DNA of 64,000 bases from assembly GCA_032690845.1 (NCBI GenBank), contig CM064430.1, positions 3,458,949-3,522,948 of the forward strand, written 5' to 3'. Under the pieces are notes generated by a model. It had not been told where the DNA came from and did not search any database. It saw nothing but the letters and a program-made list of their open reading frames with translations. Below, one piece after another: positions 45,678-58,387 of the stretch; positions within the stretch are counted from its first letter, which is position 1; every line of letters starts with the position of its first letter. Both the position numbers and the translations under genes were made by a program. This DNA is from Eleusine coracana subsp. coracana. Taxonomy: Eukaryota; Streptophyta; Magnoliopsida; Poales; Poaceae.

Positions 45678-48600
45678 ATGGATGTCACGGATGTACAGCA
45701 GAGTGTGGGATCTCTGGAAGCCAGAGGTGGCATGCCTAATCTTTTCCATGCCCTTGGAGCAGCACTCCTGATTTCAATGGGTTACATTGACCTCGGGAAG
45801 TGGGTGGCAGCAGTAGAAGCTGGGTCGCGTTTTGGATTTGATCTTGTGTTGCTGGCTCTCCTTTTCAACTTCACGGCCATTGTGTTCCAGTATCTTGCTG
45901 CTTGCATTGGCACGGTCACAGGGAAAAATCTTGCAGAGGTATCAGTTTATCTGAGTTGTTCCTTGGTTTTGCTGGCTCCCTCTTGAGATGTAGCTCAGTC
46001 AACATTTGTTTCCATTTCATTATTTAGATGGTTTGATGTTGAACTGGACCTGTGGGAACTGAGGCCACTAGGAGTAGGAAATGTGTTTGCAAGAAATTCA
46101 GCTGATACAGAATTGTTGATAAAGAAAATGGATCAATGGACATACCATGTGAAACAAATTTCGTTTCCTTTTTATAATGCAACTTTATACTGGATCTAGG
46201 AGCATTTGTTTTTCTAGATGTTTCTTTCTATAGCTCACTTTAACTGCGATTCTGAAAAATGTTTGAGCTTTGCTTGTAAAAATCCTCCCTTGTTTTTCGT
46301 AGCATAGTTAAGTTCTGTTACTGGTTCATGGTATTGCTTCTAAGCTGCTAACTTTTTCATGCTTTCAAATGAAACATAGATTTGCAACCAAGAGTACAGC
46401 AAGCCAACATGTATCTTCCTTGGTGTTCAGGCTGGATTGTCCTTGTTGACATCAGAGCTGACTATGGTATTTGCACACTTCCTTGGACCTATCTCTTTTC
46501 TGTTGCTGTTTGATCTATGAATTCTCAACCTGTCAAGCAATGTCAAATGTATTCCACGTTGGCACAAACAAGCAGCTCAAAGATTTGCATATGCTACATT
46601 CTGATGGTCATTTTCTGAATTTTCAGATTTTTGGCATAGCACTTGGATTCAACCTCCTGTTTGAGTATGACGATCTCATCACAGGGATATGCTTTGCGAC
46701 AATTGTTCCTAATTTGCTACCATATGCTATATCACACCTGGTAATTTACTACTTAAACTAGGAAACTTGTACAGTAGAGTATACACTGATGTGGCTTTAT
46801 GTTTGTCGGTCATTTACCGTTTTTATCCATTGTAGGGAAAGAAGATGGCAGGGACAGTGAATGCCTGCATAGCAGGATTTGCACTTCTTTGCTATGTGCT
46901 TGGCTTATTGGTTAGCCAACCTCAAATTCCTCTTACAATGAATGTGATATTCCCCAAGCTGAGTGGTGAAAGTGCTTACTCTCTGATGGCACTTCTTGGT
47001 GCAAACATAATGGCACACAACTTTTACATTCACTCATCAGTTGTTCAGGTATAAGTTTGACTAGGGCATTCACGTTTTCTTTTTTGGGACAATATCTAGT
47101 TACAATTGGTTCCAACTGCACAGTGACTTGTAATAGACTCTACGTAATTTAGGACACCTTGGATTTTTGGGATCTTTTGTATCTGAAAAGGGCTTTTCTC
47201 TATTAGGTTTCTGTTTTTTTTTTTTTTTTTTTTGCGAAGACTATTAGATTTCTGATTGTGTCAGTTGAATACCGGATATGATTTGAATTTTATATACTAT
47301 ATATGCTATTAACACATCATGAGACTGTATCATATCTCAAATGTTCGCATTTAATTTAAGTGGGATCCGTTGGTGTACTAATTTTCTAACACAAATGAGT
47401 GCCCACTGTGTGGTTGCAGCATACTGCTGGGCATATGGGGTCTATGTTGTTCATCCATAATTTTTCCAAACTCTTTGTGGGTGTTGATAGTTCATGAAAG
47501 TTTGTCCTAGGTTTGGTGGTATATTATACATGATGTCAGAATTGTGGAAAATTGTAGCTTTTTCACATTATTTTTAGTGGATAATACTGACTACTCTTCC
47601 AATCCCTAATATAAGTCGTTTAGGACTTGGCACTGTCTTCCGTATGACATTTTGACTAAATATATCATTTAAAATTATATTGCTATGAGTGTGAAGAGTT
47701 ACATATTGTGGAAGTACTTTTTCACAACATCAATCTCATATTGGCCTATGTTAGTTTTTTAGCTATTGTTGGTCAAAGCTACAAAAAAAAATTGGCTTGG
47801 CAAAACTTACTGGACCTGCATTAGGGACCGGATGGTAGTTTGATAAATGAAACCGGCTATAGTTTATTTGTTTTTTTACTGCTTTCAGTTGGTTGTCCTC
47901 AATTTTTATTTGTTTTTGGTAATCGAAATATTTTATTTGCAGGGTCAGAAAAAGTCATCTGCAGTTGGTCTTGGCGCTTTATTCCATGACCATCTTTTTT
48001 CAATCTTGTTCATTTTCACTGGGATCTTTCTTGTGAATTATGTTCTAGTGAATTCTGCAGCAGCTGAATCTACTAATACTCTTCTCCTCTCCTTTCAAGA
48101 TGTGGTAGAACTAATGAACCAGGTTAGCACCTTTTCCTATTTTTCAACAAGTCCTGTGCACCAAGTATCTGCTGCAAACCTTGTTTCAGTAGCAATCATA
48201 CTCATTTATGCAAAACTGGAACTTGATTACTTTGCAGATATTTGTAAACCCTATGGCTCCAACTATATTTTTAGTGGTCCTTCTGTTTTCGAGCCACATC
48301 ATCTCGTTGACATCTGCTATTGGTAGTCAAGTAATTTCACAACATTTGTTTGGGATAAACCTTTCAATTTTGGGGCATCATGTATTGCTGAAGGCTTTTG
48401 CCATAATCCCAGCTCTTTACTGGGCAAAGGTTGCAGGTGCTGAGGGGATATACCAATTACTAATTATCAGCCAGATTGTTCAAGCAATACTCCTTCCATC
48501 ATCAGTCATCCCTCTTTTTCGTGTTGCTTCATCAAGATCTATAATGGGTGCCCATAGAGTGTCTTTGCATCTGGAGATATTGGCATTTCTTGCATTTCTC

Positions 48601-51309
48601 CTTATGCTATTTTCAAATATCATATTTGTGGCAGAAATGTTGTTTGGTGACAGTGGCTGGATAAACAATCTGAAAGGGAATACTGGAAGTCCTGTTGTCC
48701 TCCCATATGATGTTCTCGTTCTGGTGGCTTGTGGATCTGTTGCTTTTTCACTGTACCTGGCGGTTACACCATTAAAATCTGGAAGTCATGAAGCCGAATC
48801 CCAGGAATGGTCTGTACCTTCTCAGCAAGAACTCTTAAGTACTCCCCCGGGAAGGGAAGAGGCTAAACTGGACAATATTACATATGAGGAAGATCAGAGA
48901 TCAGATGTTGAGCCTTCTCCCAGGGCTCTGTCTGACAGTCATCCAAAACTAGCCATTGAAGAATATGTTGATACTTCTGACACTGCTGTAGAATCTGATC
49001 ACGAGTCTCAACAATCTACTGCTTATGTATCCACTGTTCCTGAAACCTGTTCCTCTCCATCATTCACTCCAGAAGAGTCGAAATCAATAGTTGCAGTCAA
49101 CTGGCCTGAGCCTTTGGAGAAGATTTCTACTCCTACTGTGATAGAGGAAAGTAATGGAGAAAGTATGGACTCTAGTGTCATCACTGAAAGGGATGTATTG
49201 GTCGAAACAGATGTTTTGGTAGAGAAGGAGAAAGAAGATCCACATGCTTTAGAATCTGAGAAGTCAATTGTTGGTAGCAACCCTCCTTGTGCATCTGATG
49301 ATGGCCCACCATCCCTTACCTTCAGCCGGGGGAAAGGCTCAGATGCAGGCAATGGCAATGGGAGTCTCTCAAGGTTATCTGGTTTGGGTCGTGCAGCAAG
49401 GAGGCAGTTAGCTGCCATTCTTGATGAGTTCTGGGGACATCTCTTCGATTACCATGGTAAGCTCACTCAAGAAGCAAGCACTAAAAAGTTTGATATCTTA
49501 CTTGGACTAGACCTTAGAGCACCTAGCTCAGCTGGAAGAACAGATAAACAACCTACCGAAGTTCCTAAGAGCCCACTGTTAAGGGACACGATGCGAGGGT
49601 CAGCTTTCTTGTCAAGCTCAAGAGACCTTATGTCCCCTAAGAATGAGATGCCAAACTTGGACATGACCTATGGGCTTCAGAGGGGCACGAGCATGGGGTC
49701 GTCAACCTGGTCTCAGGGCTTGCAGTTGCCTACTACACAGATGCAGAGTTCAAGTAACAGTCTATTAGAGCAAAGTGCAAGACTGAATCCAAATTTTGGT
49801 TCACCATCTTACTCGAACAACAGTCAATTCTACCAGCCTGCAACAATTCATGGGTATCAGCTTGCATCTTACTTGAAACAAATGAATGCCAGTCGTAATC
49901 CTTATTCTAGCATGCCACTTGACCCACAGCGGCTTCCAAAATCATCTGCGTCCGCTGCACCAACTTATGTTGATTCAATGATACATGCTCGCAGCCAGAA
50001 TTTGCTCGCTTCAATGGGTGGAACTACTCCACAGATGGCAGCAACACCCCGGATAGGTTCAGTGATGCCAGAAAGATCCTATTATGATCCTTCCACTGTT
50101 GATGGCAGTGAAAATGCTGGTTCATCTGCTTACTCAAAGAAGTATCACAGCTCACCTGACATATCTGCACTAATTGCTGCAAGCAGAACTGCACTATTGA
50201 ATGAAGCTAAGTTGGGTGGTGCCACTGGACCCCAGTCGTACCTTAGCAGGCTGGCATCAGATAGATCTCAATATGCGAACTCAATGGCCAGGCCAGCAGC
50301 TCCTCTAGCATTTGATGAACTTTCTCCTCCTAAGCTCCAGAGTGATATCTTCTTGGCACAGTCGAGCATGAACCCAAGTGCTAGATCCCTTTGGGCTAAA
50401 CAACCATTTGAACAGTTGTTTGGTGTGTCAAGTGCAGAGCTCAGTAAAGGTGACTTCAATCTTTCAGGCAGATCAGGCAGCATGATGAATGACGATTTCT
50501 CTTACAAGGAGTCTGAAATAAAGCTTTTGCAGTCACTCAGGTTTTGCATTCTGAAGCTTCTAAAGCTAGAGGGATCAGCGTGGCTGTTCAAGCAAAATGG
50601 TGGCTGTGATGAAGATCTAATTGATCGGGTTGCTGCAGCAGAGAGGTTGGCACAGCAAGCAACTACTGAGAATCAACTACTGCAAGGTGATTTTCAGCAA
50701 TCTTCCGATCAGGCAGATATCCAGTACATGCGTACACTGCCAAACTGTGGGGAGGACTGTGTTTGGCGCGCCTCCCTTGTAATTAGTTTCGGTATCTGGT
50801 GCATCCGCCGGGTGCTAGATATGTCTCTCGTGGAAAGCAGGCCAGAACTTTGGGGGAAGTACACTTACGTTCTTAACCGTCTTCAGGTGAGTTACTGTAA
50901 TCTTGAACTAAAACTTAGCTGCGTACCTGCAATACATTATTGCTGTGTAAGGTTGATTTTTGCTGATTCTTTGTCACTTAATCAAATGCAGGGAATCCTT
51001 GATCCTGCATTCTCCAAGCCTCGGACTGCTCTGACAATATGTGCTTGCCTTCAGAAAGACATTAGAGTGCTCAGCAGTCCACTACACAGTGGGATATCGA
51101 CCACAGGTCCCATTTCCAGGCCTATCCGGGGTAGCTTCACAACTGCTGTTGTGGTCCTGGAGATGATCAAGGATGTGGAGACTGCAGTCTCAGGACGCAA
51201 GGGCAGGAGCGGCACAGCAGCAGGAGACGTGGCCTTCCCCAAGGGCAAGGAGAACCTGGCTTCTGTGCTCAAGCGGTACAAGCGGAGGCTAGCAAGCAAG
51301 GGGCAGTAA
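45678..51309 (+). CDS. EIN2: EIN2, central ethylene-signalling membrane protein
   Basis: Coding exons are 45678-45938, 46380-46466, 46627-46740, 46836-47048, 47943-48122, 48238-50886 and 50992-51309, all phase 0, giving 1273 residues (rice and maize EIN2 are similar in length). The N-terminal about 470 residues form an NRAMP-like membrane domain with about twelve segments, beginning MGYIDLGKWVAAVEAGSRFG and continuing through FGIALGFNLLFEYDDLITG and LMALLGANIMAHNFYIHSS. The long exon 48238-50886 holds the last membrane segments and most of the hydrophilic C-terminal part. That part includes SLTFSRGKGSDAGNG, ARRQLAAILDEFWGHLFDYH and SSPDISALIAASR. The C-terminus ends with the nuclear localisation signal LKRYKRRLASKGQ. 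From the family: EIN2 sits in the ER membrane; on ethylene perception CTR1 phosphorylation stops, the C-terminal part is cleaved, enters the nucleus to support EIN3/EIL activity, and represses EBF translation. No defect is seen. Confidence 0.97.
47594..47835. mobile_element. Stowaway-like MITE in an EIN2 intron
   Basis: The 242-bp element is flanked by TA (47592-47593 and 47836-47837). Ends are CTCTTCCAATCCCTAATATA and, in reverse complement, CCATCCGGTCCCTAATGCAG, a diverged Stowaway inverted repeat. It lies in the 894-bp intron 47049-47942, which also holds a poly-T run near 47213-47234. Confidence 0.8.
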
Positions 51310-51989
51310 GGGGTGGACAGCAATTGTCATTTTAGGAAGTTTGACCAGACCATTGTTCTCCAGGGATGCGCTGAGGGCGCTCCTTGAGCCTTGGATTTTT
51401 TCGTTGCACAACGTTTTCAGGGACCGGTTGCCTATGATCTTTTTGGTCCCTTCCAGCAAGTCCTTTTGGATGTGATGTTGTATAAGGGTAACTGTGTATG
51501 TGCCAGAAACAACAAAATGTACAAGGAATGTAGTACGCTGATGCACCATTGTAAAGTCCACTTTTCTGCAGGTTAACCCTTTTTTGGGGCCTCCCAAGTG
51601 TTGTTGCCCTATGTGATCTCCCTGCAGAGGATACAAAGACTGGACAGATTACAGATTGCAGGTGTCATGCAATCGTCTTGTAATATCCATTTTTGTGCAG
51701 GAAACTTTTTTCTTGTTCTGCATTTCACACAGAAACCAGTACTTTGGAGTTCAGTGTTCATCTTCCTCAGTGCCCAGAACGACCAAACTTAAAAAACCTT
51801 ACATTGTCTAGTTCATTTGATATTTGGAGATAATATCAAAAGAAATGTGATTCCTCGGTTTTTGAAGGTTTCATCCATCTAGGCAGTGATGTGATGAGGG
51901 TACTCCACTACGACCTGTTAAGTACGTAGTCGTCAAGGACGGATGCTTCTTCCTGACTTCATCGCCCGGCCAGAACTTCATTGCTTTCT
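51310..51989. other. EIN2 3' untranslated and downstream region
   Basis: No coding frame of interest. A short TTTTGTGCAGG / TTTTCTGCAGG repeat occurs near 51561 and 51692. The poly(A) site cannot be fixed by reading. Confidence 0.5.
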
Positions 51990-52620
51990 TGTGGAAACGT
52001 CCAAGGCATTCCTCACAAATCCACTGGCTCGCTTCCAGTTTGGCTTTCTGAGTGAACGCTTGCTTCAGACAGTGGAACGAATGCGCTCTGTCAGGGAGGT
52101 GCCGCTACTTTGCAAACTAGGATTTCGTAGCCTGATGCATCCCAATCGAATATAGTTTATCTGTACAAACATCACCACTCTTCCTTCCAGTTCCATGCGG
52201 CACTAGTAACCAACCCCGGCACAAAAAGATTGCAACAACTTCTGCTCTCTACAGTCCACATGTTTTATATAGCTTATGTTACATATCCGTTTGTGTTTGA
52301 CATCAAGTGTGCTAAACCAATACGGTAACCCAACATTAAGACACTGCAAAATATCACCGAAACACAGCTCGGTTGTACAGTGATGAAACATGAAGCGGAT
52401 GCTACACCACCACCATGTCTCTCTCGCTGTTCCATTCTCTGCTGCCAATTCATCAGCCTTTTATAGAGGCGGGCAAGAAACACCTATGCGTGAAAAAATC
52501 GTGCAGCAAGTAGGTGTCTCGCATTACTATCGCCATTTGCGGTTAGTACCTGGACGGAGCGAATCGATCCATAAAACAACGAAATACACCTAATACTTTC
52601 TTCTTCTGTCTTCTCCCCAT
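51990..52620 (-). repeat. Degenerate repeat family, copy 1, with minus-strand TATA motif
   Basis: Related to copies at 54120-54715 and 55240-55430. Shared blocks include CACTG(G/C)CTCGCTTC, GTGGAACGAA, TTTGCAA followed by TTTCGT, CTGATGCATCCCAATCGAAT, AATATCACCGAAACACAG, AAACATGAAGCG and TTTTATAGAG. Read on the minus strand, CTATAAAA (52458-52465) precedes a conserved stretch starting near 52440, so the copies may derive from one promoter and transcribed region. No conserved ORF is shared. Confidence 0.75.
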
Positions 52621-52805
52621 TAACTACTAGAGACTTGATATTTAGTGCGCGCTAAACCAAAAAAGAAGCGAAAGCTACTCTCACCGATCCATTCTGTACT
52701 TCAAACTCATCGCCCTTTCAGGTCTGTACAGAAGACAAATTTGAGATTAGTACACAAAGCGTTTGGTCTCAGAGGTCTTGCAATATCCTCTAGGCTTTAT
52801 TTAGG

Positions 52806-52897
52806 TACACTCAATCCATATGGATTGGAGTGGATTGAGATGGAAAATAAACTAATTTCTCCTTCAATCTCTCTTAATCCATATGGATTGGAGTGTA
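52806..52897. mobile_element. Very short MITE with palindromic ends
   Basis: TACACTCAATCCATATGGAT at the left is inverted at the right end (AATCCATATGGATTGGAGTG followed by TA). Each arm itself contains the palindrome AATCCATATGGATT. Length is 92 bp. Confidence 0.7.
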
Positions 52898-53173
52898 CTA
52901 GATAGATTGACGCGCTTCGTCGCGTCAGTCATGGATTTACAAATGACACATAATTCACTGCAATGCTCTCATGAACATGTCAGTTACAAACCTGGAGAGA
53001 AAACTACCAGTCAGTGACTCATCTCAATATCTTCTTTAGTATATATAATTAGAGGGTCACCTTTTTTCCAAGAAATAAAAAGACCTCCGAACATCTCACA
53101 GCATTTTCCCGTTGAATAAAGGAAGCGGACACAGCAAGAGCTGGTTACGCCATACTATTTTCTTTTCTCTGTT

Positions 53174-53458
53174 TTGCTGGCACGCATGCAACTGCTATTC
53201 CGCCACGCGGTGGAGCTCTATGCCACCCACCGACAGCCCTTTCCTGCAAAAGCCGGCCATCCCCCTCCAGCTGCAGCTGCCAATGTTCTCTCTTCACTCT
53301 CCGCAGTGCTCACCGAAGTAGAGCAGCACCCACAGCCTTCCTCCTCTCTTGTTGGATTCGCCGTCACTGCCCACCTCCGTGGCCAAGGAGCTCTCTGCAA
53401 GACCGATGGCACTCTTTCTCAGTTTCTTACTTCTTTTTCTCTAAATTTGCATGGCTAG
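53174..53458 (+). CDS. Unrecognised short ORF
   Basis: A 94-codon plus-strand frame starts LLFRHAVELYATHRQPFPAK and continues SSLSAVLTEVEQHPQPSSSL before ending TAG. Its GC content is above that of the surrounding DNA and it lies between two copies of the degenerate repeat. No domain is recognised and no splice partner is evident. It may be a gene fragment or chance. Confidence 0.25.
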   Translation: MLARMQLLFRHAVELYATHRQPFPAKAGHPPPAAAANVLSSLSAVLTEVEQHPQPSSSLVGFAVTAHLRGQGALCKTDGTLSQFLTSFSLNLHG

Positions 53459-54119
53459 ATGTTGAAGATTTCTTTTTCGATTTTGGATGGAGAGTTTTCT
53501 TGTATATCTAAACCTCAAATTGTTTTTTGTAATTCCATGTTCTATTTCGTCATTGATGTCGTAATTGTGTGTTTTCTTCATCTTTTTTCTTCCCTGGTCC
53601 AATGCTCGTTGAAAGTCAAGAGTCGGAAGCCAGATTAGGCATTGGCTTACAGTTCAAAACTGATGGGTACTATCAAGGCACCCATGCAAGGGCCGTCAAG
53701 ACTGGTCATGGTCCGGCAGTAGCAACCATTCCCTTCACTCTCCCTCCACCTCTCGCTCGCTTCCGACGGCATGACAACAGGTTGGTACGTAGGTGGAAGG
53801 AGGGACAAGAGAATTGAGGACCAGACACGGGCTATGTTCGTTGTGGGCATCCAGGGCAACGGTCCATGGCCCATTACGCTAGCAACCAACATACCAGTGG
53901 CGGGATGACGTGTTTCATCAGAAGGGTGGCCACGACAGGAAAAAATGACGTGTTCGATCAGTAGAGCGGCCACGACTGTTAAAATAAGAAGAGACGCGCT
54001 AGTCCTTTGTGACTCTACTTACTACTATTCTCTAGTATCCAAACAAGCCACTAGTGGGTGCGGCTGAAACTCCATTGCTGCGGCAAACCAAGGACCTCCG
54101 CGCAGGTATGATTCTGCCT
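53459..54119. other. Intergenic sequence
   Basis: A weak two-copy repeat (ATGACGTGTT-TCATCAG / ATGACGTGTTCGATCAG with GTGGCCACGACAGG / GCGGCCACGACTGT) is at about 53905-53985. Nothing else is supported. Confidence 0.4.
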
Positions 54120-54715
54120 CAAGCGTGCAAGGCGTCTGCTCACATATCCACTGCCTCGCTTCTAGCTTGATCGATGAATGAACACTTACACCAGAAAGTG
54201 GAACGAAGTCCCTCCATTATTGCGATGCCGCTGCTTTGCAAGCTACCATTTCGTTCCCTGATGCATCCCAATCGAATGCTGTTCATCGTCAAACATGTCA
54301 CCACTCTTCCTTCCAACCCCAACCCGGTGGGATTGCAAGAACTCTGCTCTCTAAAATCTGTATGCATATAGAACTTTTTTGCTACCAATTGTACTAAATC
54401 AATAAGGCAACATCTAAGGCACTGCTTAATATCACCGAAACACAGTTCGGTCGTGCAGCTGATAAAACATGAAGCGAAAGCTACCATGTCTCTCTCGCGG
54501 ATCCATTCTCTAATGCAAACCCGTCAGCATTTTATAGAGCCGGGTAAGGAGCCTGAACGCGTGAAAAATCTCTGCAGAAAAGTAGGTGTCTCGCATTTGA
54601 GGTCTGCACAGAGTATTTGTTACCCCCATTTGGATTAGTGCCCGGATAATGAGTGAATCCATGAAACAAAGGAACACATAATAACATGTTATCTTCTTTT
54701 CCCCGTTAATAACTA
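54120..54715 (-). repeat. Degenerate repeat family, copy 2
   Basis: Best-preserved partner of copy 1. The TATA-like motif is at 54530-54537 on the minus strand. Downstream on that strand an ATG at 54487 opens a 115-codon frame of no known family, which is not conserved in copy 1. Confidence 0.75.
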
Positions 54716-55239
54716 TCGCAACTGCACCTGAGTAGCGAGTCCTGACCAGGTTTCTTATTAAAGAACATGTGCAGGTGCAGCAGTTAATCTGAAGTCTTAA
54801 CTATGAGCTCCCCCGATACCCTTTTCTGGAATTCTCAGCATTTTGCCACTTAGACTCTCAGCTTACAAAATTTCGTAATCTCAATTTACTCATAAGGGAT
54901 TGTCGTTCAGTAAATAGCAACGGTAAATCGGTAATGCGGTTCGGCATAGTAGAAATCAGGAGACGGGATGGTCTTCTCACAGCACAGTCGTGTTCGTCGT
55001 CTTCCCAGTTCTCACCCGTCCTTGATGTGGAGCTTGACTCACACGTACTCTGTTAGTCCGATGGCCTATACCTATGACTTCTCCTTCACTCACCTGCGGC
55101 TCGCTCAGTTGCTCGCCACTGTGAACTCCGGCGATTCAGTCGAGCGATTCTGCTTCTTTTCCTTAGGCTGAACAGAGTGGAAGACCTGGTCGTTGGGCCC
55201 GAGCAGAGCGATAGTTGCAGCCGGGAACCCGGGCCCGGG

Positions 55240-55430
55240 CACCAGAAGCTAGTGTTATTTCGTACCCCGATGCCTCCCAAGCGCATATAGTTGTTATCTA
55301 CAAGCATGTCACAGCCCCATGAAGAAACATCCCTACCAACCCAACCAAAGATAGTAAGAATACAGAACACCTCTCACTGATATGTTCTTTATCGCAAACT
55401 CGTCAGTCTTTTATAGACCACTTGCCACTT
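55240..55430 (-). repeat. Degenerate repeat family, copy 3 (partial)
   Basis: Shares TATTTCGTACCCCGATGC, AAGCATGTCAC, GCAAACTCGTCAGTCTTTTA and the TATA-like motif at 55409-55416 on the minus strand. The middle of the unit is diverged or deleted. Confidence 0.6.
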
Positions 55431-55632
55431 GGGGCTTGTTCAGTTTGGACTTTGGATGGAGATAAATTAAGAACTGACTTGTTAAAGGATTTAATTCCCT
55501 CCAATCCTCCGAACAAGGCCATTATGGGGTATCCAGGTTAGGAAACGCAAATGAGTGAGAAATTTATGCATCAGAGTGTATGCAGATAAAATGTAGACGT
55601 TTGCACATGTATGATTAGTTAAAACGTTTCTC

Positions 55633-55993
55633 TAATAAATTTAGAACAGTTTTACTATATATATTACTACTAGTAATTACTGGTGGTAATGCTTAGAGAT
55701 AATAATATAATTTACTCATATATTTATTGAGATCATTTCTAAACATCCTGAACCCATCCATCGATCCAAAATTCAGCTTACTCAGAGTAGAAAGCAAAAA
55801 AGACACTTAGACCTAATTAACAAAATAAAATATAAATTTACTATTTTCAGCTTTTCAATAATGCCCCAGTAAAATCATTACTGCTTCTAGTTACTACTAA
55901 TATTAATTACTACTCTACCACCAGTAATTATTGTATTACCACCAGTAATTATTAGAGATAATATGCATAGTAAAACTGCTCAAAATTTAATAA
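55633..55993. mobile_element. MITE, about 360 bp
   Basis: The left end TAATAAATTTAGAACAGTTT followed by TACTAT is inverted at the right as ATAGTAAAACTGCTCAAAAT followed by TTAATA. The interior has several ACCACCAGTAATTATT / AATTACTGGTGGTAAT inverted pairs. Superfamily not assigned. Confidence 0.75.
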
Positions 55994-57465
55994 AGACCAC
56001 TACAAGAAAAATAAATTGGTATTTGAGTTGTTACCACTTTCTTTATTTAGTTATGTATGTCTAATTGCACGTTCAGTCCTTTATCAGTTTATACCTTTAT
56101 GCATACTATTAGTTGTTCTTTACAAACTATTGAAAGTACTTTCCCATATCAAAGAAATGGTTTGTGTTCTTATTTACAAGAGACTTTTTTTCAGTCCTCC
56201 ACCGGTACCGCCTCCGGAGAGATACCAAAGTCATCCGACCATCCCTACGCGCAAGGATAGGATTGACTTTCGAGGGTTCTCATCACCATTCGCCATCCCC
56301 ATCGTCACCCGCAGGCCACTGTCATTGTTGTCGCCTCCAGTCATCCACTTCATCCTCATCACCGCTCATAGCCTACCCTCCCCTTTGTCCCGCATCCTCC
56401 ACTGCGCGTGCAACAGGTCGGTGCCACCCGCCTCCGCAGTCATCTGTGCATGTGACAACTGCTATCACCAGCGCCCTTCGCAGCCTTTTGTGCCTCTCTC
56501 CACTAGCTGCTATCCTCCTGCTCATCTGCGGTGCACGCGCTGAACATTTTCGTGGTTTGGAATTACGAAGATGCCCTCCATCGCTGGAGGTCTCCAACGG
56601 TACCGGATTCTCAGTGGATGGTACCGACGTTTCTTAGCCGGAGATCGAGTTAGATCGGACAATTCATATTATAGTACCTTTAGTACTCTGTACCTCTTAG
56701 ATACTGTAAGAAAACTCTATTTACAAACTTATTAAAAGTTTTGTTCTATAACTTTGAACACAATCCATTCTTCGAACTTCCATTAACATAAGCATATTTT
56801 GAATTTGATAGCCCATGCCGAATTGGTATGGGCGTATGGTAGCCGTACAAACACAAAATTGTCAATCTCCGTATTATTCCATTAGTTTCAGCATGGATGC
56901 CTAGAATAGATTGTGAGGTAACCTTGCTTGAGAGTGGAGACTAAATGCAGTAGTATAGGTAATCATTGCAGCGCCGATTAGAAACATCATCCTGAGTAGG
57001 TCAAGGATCCTAAGCAGATGATGCTTCAGGCTGCTAAAAATGTGATGTCAGTGTACATTTATAGTTCCCTCGAGGGCAATCCTATCCAGTTCTCTCGTCT
57101 ATTCTACCAAACTTGTGCATGAATTTTTTATTTTCCAAAACTATCTCCTTCCTACGCCTCCCAATCCTATATAATTGTGCTCATTCATGCGAGTGTATCT
57201 ACTTCTCTTGAGAATAATGGGTTCCATTTCTTTTCTGTTTTGATTTGTCTGCTCTCCTCGTTCCAAACATATTTATAGGCCCTTTTACCTCTTAAGAGCT
57301 AATAAAAGTTCTGAGTAAATCTTAGCCATTGATTATATATTGGGTGACAAACGATTAATTGGCTACTCCCTCCCAGTGATGTTTAGCTCTCCAAATAAAA
57401 AACAAATGTTAAATGAATTCATTAATAAAATCTGTATGGCTGACCGCGGGCAGGAAAGTTTATTA
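55994..57465. other. Intergenic region
   Basis: Overlapping plus-strand frames at 56016-56640 are C-rich (CCTCC, CATC repeats) and low-complexity with no domain; I do not call them a gene. The remainder is AT-rich with no clear feature. Confidence 0.4.
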
Positions 57466-57801
57466 GGGTGTGTTTGGCAGGGCTTATGCTTATACAATAA
57501 ATTGCTTATGCTCTAGCTTATCTATTAAAAGTGCTTATTCAACTTATTTGACTTATGTAGCATAAATAGTCAAACCGTTTGGTAAAAGTGCTTATTTAAA
57601 CGGCTTATCTAGAGAGTAAGCATCAAAAAGCTAGTATTTGATGCTTATATAAAACTGCTTATACTAGTACAAATTCCAAAACTAATTATAGCTGCTTATG
57701 TCAATAAGCACTTATGGGTTCAACCCGTTTAGCAGAGCTTATGGCTTATTACTGCATAAGCAGTTTAATAAGCAGTTCCATAAGCCTTGCCAAACACACC
57801 C
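57466..57801. mobile_element. Tourist-like MITE (PIF/Harbinger), 336 bp
   Basis: Termini GGGTGTGTTTGGCAGGGCTT and, in reverse complement, GGGTGTGTTTGGCAAGGCTT form a 20-bp inverted repeat with one mismatch. They are flanked by the 3-bp duplication TTA (57463-57465 and 57802-57804). The interior is rich in GCTTAT / ATAAGC motifs, giving strong self-complementarity. Confidence 0.95.
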
Positions 57802-58088
57802 TTAAACTCTGATGAGAATTTATGAAAGAAAGTAACCTATAGAGAATGGATACCCTTCGCTTACTGTCCGCGGCTTCAAATAAATTTTGCTATTGGGTTA
57901 ATTGATCTAATTTTAATGGTGTGGGGCAGTTGAATGATGAATGGAAAATTCGTTTAAGAGGTTAAATGCTGCGAAATTAAAAGTAGTCCTCACTTCCGCA
58001 CACGGATAATCAACAAGCTTGATGCTGTGAGTAATAAAGGTTAAACGTAAAAGTATACTAATGTTTTTTTTTCTTAAAAGGCAAAAGC

Positions 58089-58387
58089 TGTTAGAATATG
58101 ATCCGAATTATAATGTCTTTGTTAGAGACGTCTAGAAAGTTTGAGAGGCGGAGTTTTCTCATGTTACGGTTCATATTATTTAAGGAGTTTATCTCTAGTT
58201 TTCATCTTTATATATATATCTTATATGGGAAGAGTTGAGAGAGAGAGGATTCATTGTATTCATATATTGTAACTCTCCTTCAATAATAAAGATTACTGGT
58301 TGGTGTTTGTGGTTTTTTTTTTGTAAGGGTTTTTCACGTTAAATCTATGTCTCGTTTCAATCTTGTTTTATGTATTATTTACTGACA
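58089..58387 (+). repeat. 5' LTR of the non-coding LTR element
   Basis: TGTTAGAATATGATCC ... TTACTGACA. Contains TTTATATATATATC (about 58207-58220) and a poly-T run near 58313. Confidence 0.9.

Noticed and set aside
56016..56640. Overlapping plus-strand ORFs rich in S, P and H
   Set aside because: C-rich low-complexity sequence open in several frames; no homology pattern recognised.
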